From positions 1 to 10,181 of the forward strand of contig JAAYSB010000156.1 of the NCBI GenBank assembly GCA_012518475.1: a DNA stretch of 10,181 nt, written 5' to 3'. Made by a program: the position numbers and the translations under genes. Of this stretch, positions 6,802-10,181 are shown piece by piece. Position 1 is the stretch's first letter. Every line of letters starts with the position of its first letter. This DNA is from Intrasporangiaceae bacterium. Its GTDB lineage: Bacteria > Actinomycetota > Actinomycetes > Actinomycetales > Dermatophilaceae. The notes beneath the pieces are model-generated. The model did not search any database and was not told the origin of the DNA. It worked only from the letters and a program-made list of their open reading frames with translations.

Positions 6802-7758
6802 ATGACTGCGAGCCTGCCCATGTCCGCGCCGCTGCCCATGTCCGTGCCCCTGCCCGGTCTGCCCGAGTCGGTGACCATCTATGAGGTCGGCCCGCGGGAC
6901 GGCCTGCAGAACGAGCAGGCGGTCATCCCGGCGGCGGTGAAGAGCGAGTTCATCGACCGGCTCGCGAAGGCCGGCTTGGAGTGGATCGAGACGACGTCCT
7001 TCGTCCATCCGAAATGGGTTCCGCAGCTGGCCGACGCGTCCGAGGTGCTGGCGAGCCTGGGGGAGAGCGGGCGGGCGCATACCCGTCCGGTTCTGGTTCC
7101 GAACGAGCGGGGGATGGACCGCGCGATCGAGGCGGGCGTGACGTCCATCGCGATCTTCGGCAGTGCGACAGAGACCTTCGCCCAGCGCAACCTCGGGCGG
7201 TCGGTCGATGAGTCGATCGAGATGTTCGCGCCCGTCGTGAAACGGGCCAAGGACGCAGGGATGTGGGTGCGGGCCTATGTCTCGATGTGCTTCGGCGATC
7301 CGTGGGAGGGAGCCGTCCCGGTTGCCCAGGTCGTCGACGTGTCCCGGCGGCTCATGGATCTTGGGGCCGATGCTCTTTCGATCGGCGACACCATCGGCGT
7401 CGGAACGGCCGGTCACGTCGCGACGCTCATCGAGGAGCTCGGGAGCTCAGGGGTCGGACCGGAGCTGATCGGGGTCCACTTCCACGACACGTACGGGCAG
7501 GCGCTGGCGAATACCGTTGAGGCGCTGCGCAATGGCGTCACAGTGGTGGATGCCTCGACTGGCGGGCTCGGCGGGTGTCCGTATGCGAAGAGCGCGACGG
7601 GCAACCTCGCGACCGAGGACCTCGTGTGGGCGCTGCAGGGCCTGGGGATCGACACGGGGGTCTCGCTCGATGCGCTCGTCGAGACGTCGGTGTGGATGGC
7701 CGGGCAACTCGGCCGGCCGTCGCCGTCGCGGGTCGTCAAGGCACTCAGCGGCGGCTAG
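6802..7758 (+). CDS. mvaB: Hydroxymethylglutaryl-CoA lyase
   Basis: 318 residues, complete. HMG-CoA lyase splits 3-hydroxy-3-methylglutaryl-CoA into acetyl-CoA and acetoacetate, the last step of leucine breakdown. It is a DRE-TIM-type TIM barrel that needs a divalent metal. Visible hallmarks: VGPRDGLQNE with catalytic Arg32 and metal ligand Asp33, metal ligands His226 and His228 (GVHFHDTYGQALANT), catalytic loop Cys259 in GGLGGCPYAKSATGN, and Asn268 in GNLATEDLVW. Spacing agrees with the human enzyme within two residues. The frame is open upstream, but the ATG at 6802 is preferred because a -10-like GACAAT lies 6 bases before it and upstream sequence belongs to the divergent gene. The first 20 residues are an extra LPMSAPLPMSVPLP segment not usual in the family, and a start at ATG 6820 or 6838 is possible. 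No other leucine-catabolism genes are in the window. It is convergent with the helicase-associated gene. Confidence 0.95.
   Translation: MTASLPMSAPLPMSVPLPGLPESVTIYEVGPRDGLQNEQAVIPAAVKSEFIDRLAKAGLEWIETTSFVHPKWVPQLADASEVLASLGESGRAHTRPVLVPNERGMDRAIEAGVTSIAIFGSATETFAQRNLGRSVDESIEMFAPVVKRAKDAGMWVRAYVSMCFGDPWEGAVPVAQVVDVSRRLMDLGADALSIGDTIGVGTAGHVATLIEELGSSGVGPELIGVHFHDTYGQALANTVEALRNGVTVVDASTGGLGGCPYAKSATGNLATEDLVWALQGLGIDTGVSLDALVETSVWMAGQLGRPSPSRVVKALSGG
6814..6855 (+). repeat. 18-bp tandem repeat at the 5' end of the lyase gene
   Basis: Two full units (6814-6831, 6832-6849) and a 6-base remainder of CTGCCCATGTCCGNGCCN. They encode LPMSAP-LPMSVP-LP. Each unit contains an ATG, so the repeat multiplies possible start codons as well as lengthening the N-terminus. 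Confidence 0.8.
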
Positions 7759-7822
7759 ACCGTCCGGCAGCGGCGGCACCGTCGGTTCGCCTGTTCTTCC
7801 AGAGTGCAGCCGAACGGCGATC

Positions 7823-10054
7823 TCAGGCGGGGGCGGCGCCGGTGATCCGGTGGATCGACAGGGTCCGGCGGATGCCGTTCGCGGTGCCCGTGACGCGCCC
7901 CCCGTCGGCGACCTCGGGGTGGAAGAGGACGCGCTCGATCTGCCCGGACGCGCCGGCGTAGCCGACCCACACCGGCGTCTGGTCGGCGGCCGCCTCACGC
8001 AGGATGGCGAGGGCGGTTGTCGGGTCGGTGTGGGGGAGCGGCGTGCGGGCCGCCTTCGGCTCAGCGGCCGCCTCGCCTGCCCGCAGCTGACGGACGACGT
8101 CCTCCGTGGCCTCCGCTGTCAATTGGGTATGCGTCAGCGGCGGCGTCGTGCGTGTCGCCGTGCGGCGTTCGCGGCGCTCGCGGCGGACGGTCTCTCCGGC
8201 CGCCGTCTCGGCGACCCCACCGATGCCGGCGTCGCGCAGGACATCGTGGACGACGTCCGGCTCGGCGGGGGAGACGACGACAGTCGCGGAGATCTGGCTG
8301 AGGCGCAGCAGGGCGAGCTCGGGACGGCTGAGCAGCTCGGCGATGCGGGCCGGATCGTCGGTGCGGATGTAGGTCGCAGCTGCCCCGATCCGGACCTGGC
8401 CGTGCCGGCGGGCCTCGTCGCGGACGAGGTACTCGAGCGCCTGCGGCAGCGGGGTGAGGCTGCCGGTCGTCAGGGCCTCGACGAGCTCGTCGGCGGTCCA
8501 GCCCCGGTCGAGGGCCCGGGTGAGGGAGGTGGGCGAGAACCGGTAGACAGTGGCGCCCCCGCGCGACTCGATGTCGGCGGCGAGCCGCATGAGGTCGGCG
8601 AGCTGGCCGGTGAGTGGTCCCGGGGCAATCGCCGTGAGGTCGCCCTGGAGGATGACGTGCTCGACCGGCTCGGGCAGGTGCGGGTGAATGGCGTCATCGA
8701 GGTCGTCGACACCGCCGGCCTCGACGAGGCAGCGGCCGGCGTCGGAGAGCGCACCCATGCCCGTCACCCCGAGTCGACCCGACTCTGCGGCGACGAGGGC
8801 CACGATCCGGTCGAGGTCAGCAGGCAGGCGGCGTGGTCGGGCAAAGCGGATCTGAGCCTCCAGCTGTGCCGCGTCGAGAGCGCAGTCTCCCGCCGCGTCG
8901 AGCAGCCGGACGATCTCCTGGCGCAGGGTGCGCACCGGAGGCCAGATGAGGTCTCCGCCGAGGACGCCGGCACCGGACCGCGGGAGGAGATGGAGTGAGC
9001 GCGTCGTCGTCCACCAGGCCCAGGCCAGGTGGGCCCACTGGCGTGACGGCGGGTCCTGGCGCCACACGTCATAGTCCCCGGTCGGGACGAAGTGCGGTTC
9101 CAGCTCCCCGTCGTCGGAGATGAGCCGGGCGGCCACGAGGAGCTCGATGAGGAAGGCAGTGCTCGCTGTGTCGCTGTCCAGACTTGTTGCGAGAGAGCGC
9201 AGCTCGCGCACACCGAGGCCGCCGCCCTTGAGCACGGGCCAGGGGTCGGTTGCGAGGACGGACATCAGCTCGTCGCACTGGGCGAGCAGCTCCGCGGCGG
9301 CGCTTCCCGCTGCGGTGTTGACGTGCTCGCGGTTCGGCGTCGGTGCATCTGTCGGTGGCTCGGGCCGGAGGTCGTCCGGTCGGTGCGATCGTCCCTCACG
9401 GAGCGCGAGTCCGAGCTCTCGCGGGACGATGAGGTGGCCGGACTCGCTCTGCCCCATCGCGTTCCGATCGAGCAGCCACTGGATGGCCGAGGCCGTGCGA
9501 CTGCCGGACGGCGGCGCCTGAGCGAGCGGTGGGCCCCAGGCCAGGGCTCCCAGGACCGCGTGCACGGCGTCAGGAGCGTGAGCCAGCTCATCAGGATCGA
9601 GCACCTCGGCCTCCAGCGCTGCGGCGGACGGCCCGAGGCCGGCCGGGTAGGGGCCGAGGGCGTCGAGGACGGCGGTGACAGGACGCAGTCCCTCCGGGTC
9701 CCGCCAGATCAGCGCTCGGCGCCAGAGCACATCGAGGCAGCCCTGCAGCTCGGCAGGTGTGAGCGCGTCGCCGAGGAGGGTGGTCAGACCCTCGATCGTC
9801 ACCGGTGGGCGGAGGAGGGCGCAGCACTCGAGCACCGAGAGGAGCCGGCGGTCGAGGGCATCAATGGCGCGGGTGGTGCTTGCGATGGTCCCGGCTCGGC
9901 CGGCGACCCCGGACAGGTCCGAGGGGGCGGGTCTGGCCAGGTCGGGGCGGGTGAGCAGGAGCTCGGCCAGCTCGGCGTCCGAGCGGCTGCGGATGTCGTC
10001 GGCAAAGGAGCGGGGCGCCTTCCCGCTCGCACTGCTGTCTTCGTCCGTCCCCAC
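7823..10054 (-). CDS. Helicase-associated protein with Helicase_C_3-like region and WYL-like C-terminus
   Basis: 743 residues if it starts at the GTG 10054-10052; ATGs at 10093 and 10084 would add 13 or 10 residues. The GTG is preferred only weakly, because conserved-looking sequence (FADDIRSRSDAELAELLLTR) starts later and a TACTGT/CATACT element lies 4-6 bases upstream. The first 300 or so residues are helix-rich, with winged-helix-like stretches (LDRRLLSVLECCALLRPPVT). Residues about 466-580 (HVILQGDLTAIAPGPL to YIRTDDPARIAELL) match the XPB/Ssl2-like Helicase_C_3 domain of the Rv0862c family. Residues about 690-740 have the strand pattern of a WYL module (TPVWVGYAGASG ... GIRRTLSIHRITGA). 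No Walker A or DEAD/DEVH box is present, so it is not itself a helicase. In mycobacteria the homologue lies beside XPB; here the DUF4190-like gene and the lyase gene intervene. Role is unknown; a DNA-binding partner of XPB is an inference. Confidence 0.92.
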   Translation of the reverse strand: MGTDEDSSASGKAPRSFADDIRSRSDAELAELLLTRPDLARPAPSDLSGVAGRAGTIASTTRAIDALDRRLLSVLECCALLRPPVTIEGLTTLLGDALTPAELQGCLDVLWRRALIWRDPEGLRPVTAVLDALGPYPAGLGPSAAALEAEVLDPDELAHAPDAVHAVLGALAWGPPLAQAPPSGSRTASAIQWLLDRNAMGQSESGHLIVPRELGLALREGRSHRPDDLRPEPPTDAPTPNREHVNTAAGSAAAELLAQCDELMSVLATDPWPVLKGGGLGVRELRSLATSLDSDTASTAFLIELLVAARLISDDGELEPHFVPTGDYDVWRQDPPSRQWAHLAWAWWTTTRSLHLLPRSGAGVLGGDLIWPPVRTLRQEIVRLLDAAGDCALDAAQLEAQIRFARPRRLPADLDRIVALVAAESGRLGVTGMGALSDAGRCLVEAGGVDDLDDAIHPHLPEPVEHVILQGDLTAIAPGPLTGQLADLMRLAADIESRGGATVYRFSPTSLTRALDRGWTADELVEALTTGSLTPLPQALEYLVRDEARRHGQVRIGAAATYIRTDDPARIAELLSRPELALLRLSQISATVVVSPAEPDVVHDVLRDAGIGGVAETAAGETVRRERRERRTATRTTPPLTHTQLTAEATEDVVRQLRAGEAAAEPKAARTPLPHTDPTTALAILREAAADQTPVWVGYAGASGQIERVLFHPEVADGGRVTGTANGIRRTLSIHRITGAAPA

Positions 10055-10097
10055 CCGGACAGTATGCGCCGTGCCCCAACCCATTCCCCCCACGGTG

Positions 10098-10137
10098 GGC
10101 GTGCAACAACCTGGCGATTACCAGGTTGTGGCACGCC
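10098..10137. promoter_or_regulatory. Strong inverted repeat upstream of the helicase-associated gene
   Basis: The arms 10099-10114 (GCGTGCAACAACCTGG) and 10121-10136 (CCAGGTTGTGGCACGC) are complementary at 15 of 16 positions around a 6-base centre CGATTA, with one more G-C pair outside. The core ACAACCTGG-N6-CCAGGTTGT lies 45-84 bases upstream of the GTG start. It could be a dimeric repressor operator or a terminator for a gene entering from the right. There is no T-run on either side, which speaks against a classical intrinsic terminator. The rest of 10055-10181 shows no gene. Confidence 0.7.
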
Positions 10138-10181
10138 TCGCCGACATCACCGGACCATTCAGCGACGGGTCTGAGAAGTCA

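Noticed and set aside
7759..7822. Possible bidirectional terminator between the convergent lyase and helicase-associated genes
   Set aside because: Only a 5-bp GGTTCG-type stem with mismatches beyond it and a loop of about 20 bases can be drawn, with no T-run. Too weak to annotate.
7517..8998. Open plus-strand frame of 493 codons overlapping the lyase end and running antisense to the helicase-associated gene
   Set aside because: Composition is shadow-like with no recognisable motif, and it would overlap two well-supported genes.
9092..10174. Open plus-strand frame of 360 codons near the right edge
   Set aside because: It is antisense to the N-terminal half of the helicase-associated protein and shows only high-GC shadow composition.
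1..10181. Defence system, prophage, insertion sequence or CRISPR in the window
   Set aside because: The presence of a helicase and a WYL-like end invited the idea, but no nuclease, transposase, integrase, methyltransferase or spaced repeat array is visible, and the genes look like stable chromosomal ones.

Overview
The window is a high-GC, gene-dense chromosomal segment of an actinobacterium. The evidence is codon use strongly biased to G/C in third position, an XPB-type helicase with a separate Helicase_C_3-type partner (the pair that mycobacteria carry as Rv0861c/Rv0862c), a response regulator that reads like mycobacterial PhoP, and what look like leaderless promoters. A micrococcal lineage such as the Intrasporangiaceae is plausible, but that is an inference. 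No mobile element, CRISPR array, tRNA or rRNA is visible, and no gap between genes exceeds about 130 bases.

Layout, left to right. (1) 1-564, minus: the N-terminal part of an amidase-signature hydrolase that runs off the left edge. (2) 609-1946, minus: a polytopic membrane protein resembling DUF2339. (3) 2004-3518 and 3515-4270, minus: a sensor histidine kinase and its OmpR/PhoB-family response regulator, overlapping by 4 bases. The regulator's upstream region carries an 11-bp-spaced direct repeat resembling a PhoP box and a -10-like hexamer close to the start codon. (4) 4327-4386: a palindromic intergenic repeat directly after the XPB gene, with a diverged second copy at 1721-1780 inside the DUF2339-like gene. 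(5) 4387-6045, minus: XPB/Ssl2-type DNA helicase, tightly coupled to (6) 6053-6727, minus: a proline-rich small membrane protein resembling DUF4190. (7) 6802-7758, plus: hydroxymethylglutaryl-CoA lyase, the only plus-strand gene. (8) 7823-10054, minus: a large helicase-associated protein with a Helicase_C_3-like region and a WYL-like C-terminal end. (9) 10098-10137: a strong inverted repeat upstream of that gene.

Functionally, regulator, kinase, DUF2339-like protein and amidase all read leftward with short gaps and may form one transcription unit under the regulator's promoter. The DUF4190-like gene and XPB form a second leftward unit. The XPB partner lies further upstream on the same strand, separated from XPB by the DUF4190-like gene and the antiparallel lyase gene. 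The genes themselves belong to known families. The less expected signals are at DNA level: a hexamer (GTATGC/GCATAC) that is over-represented in several reading frames, the 60-bp repeat pair, and the regulatory architecture in front of the response regulator.
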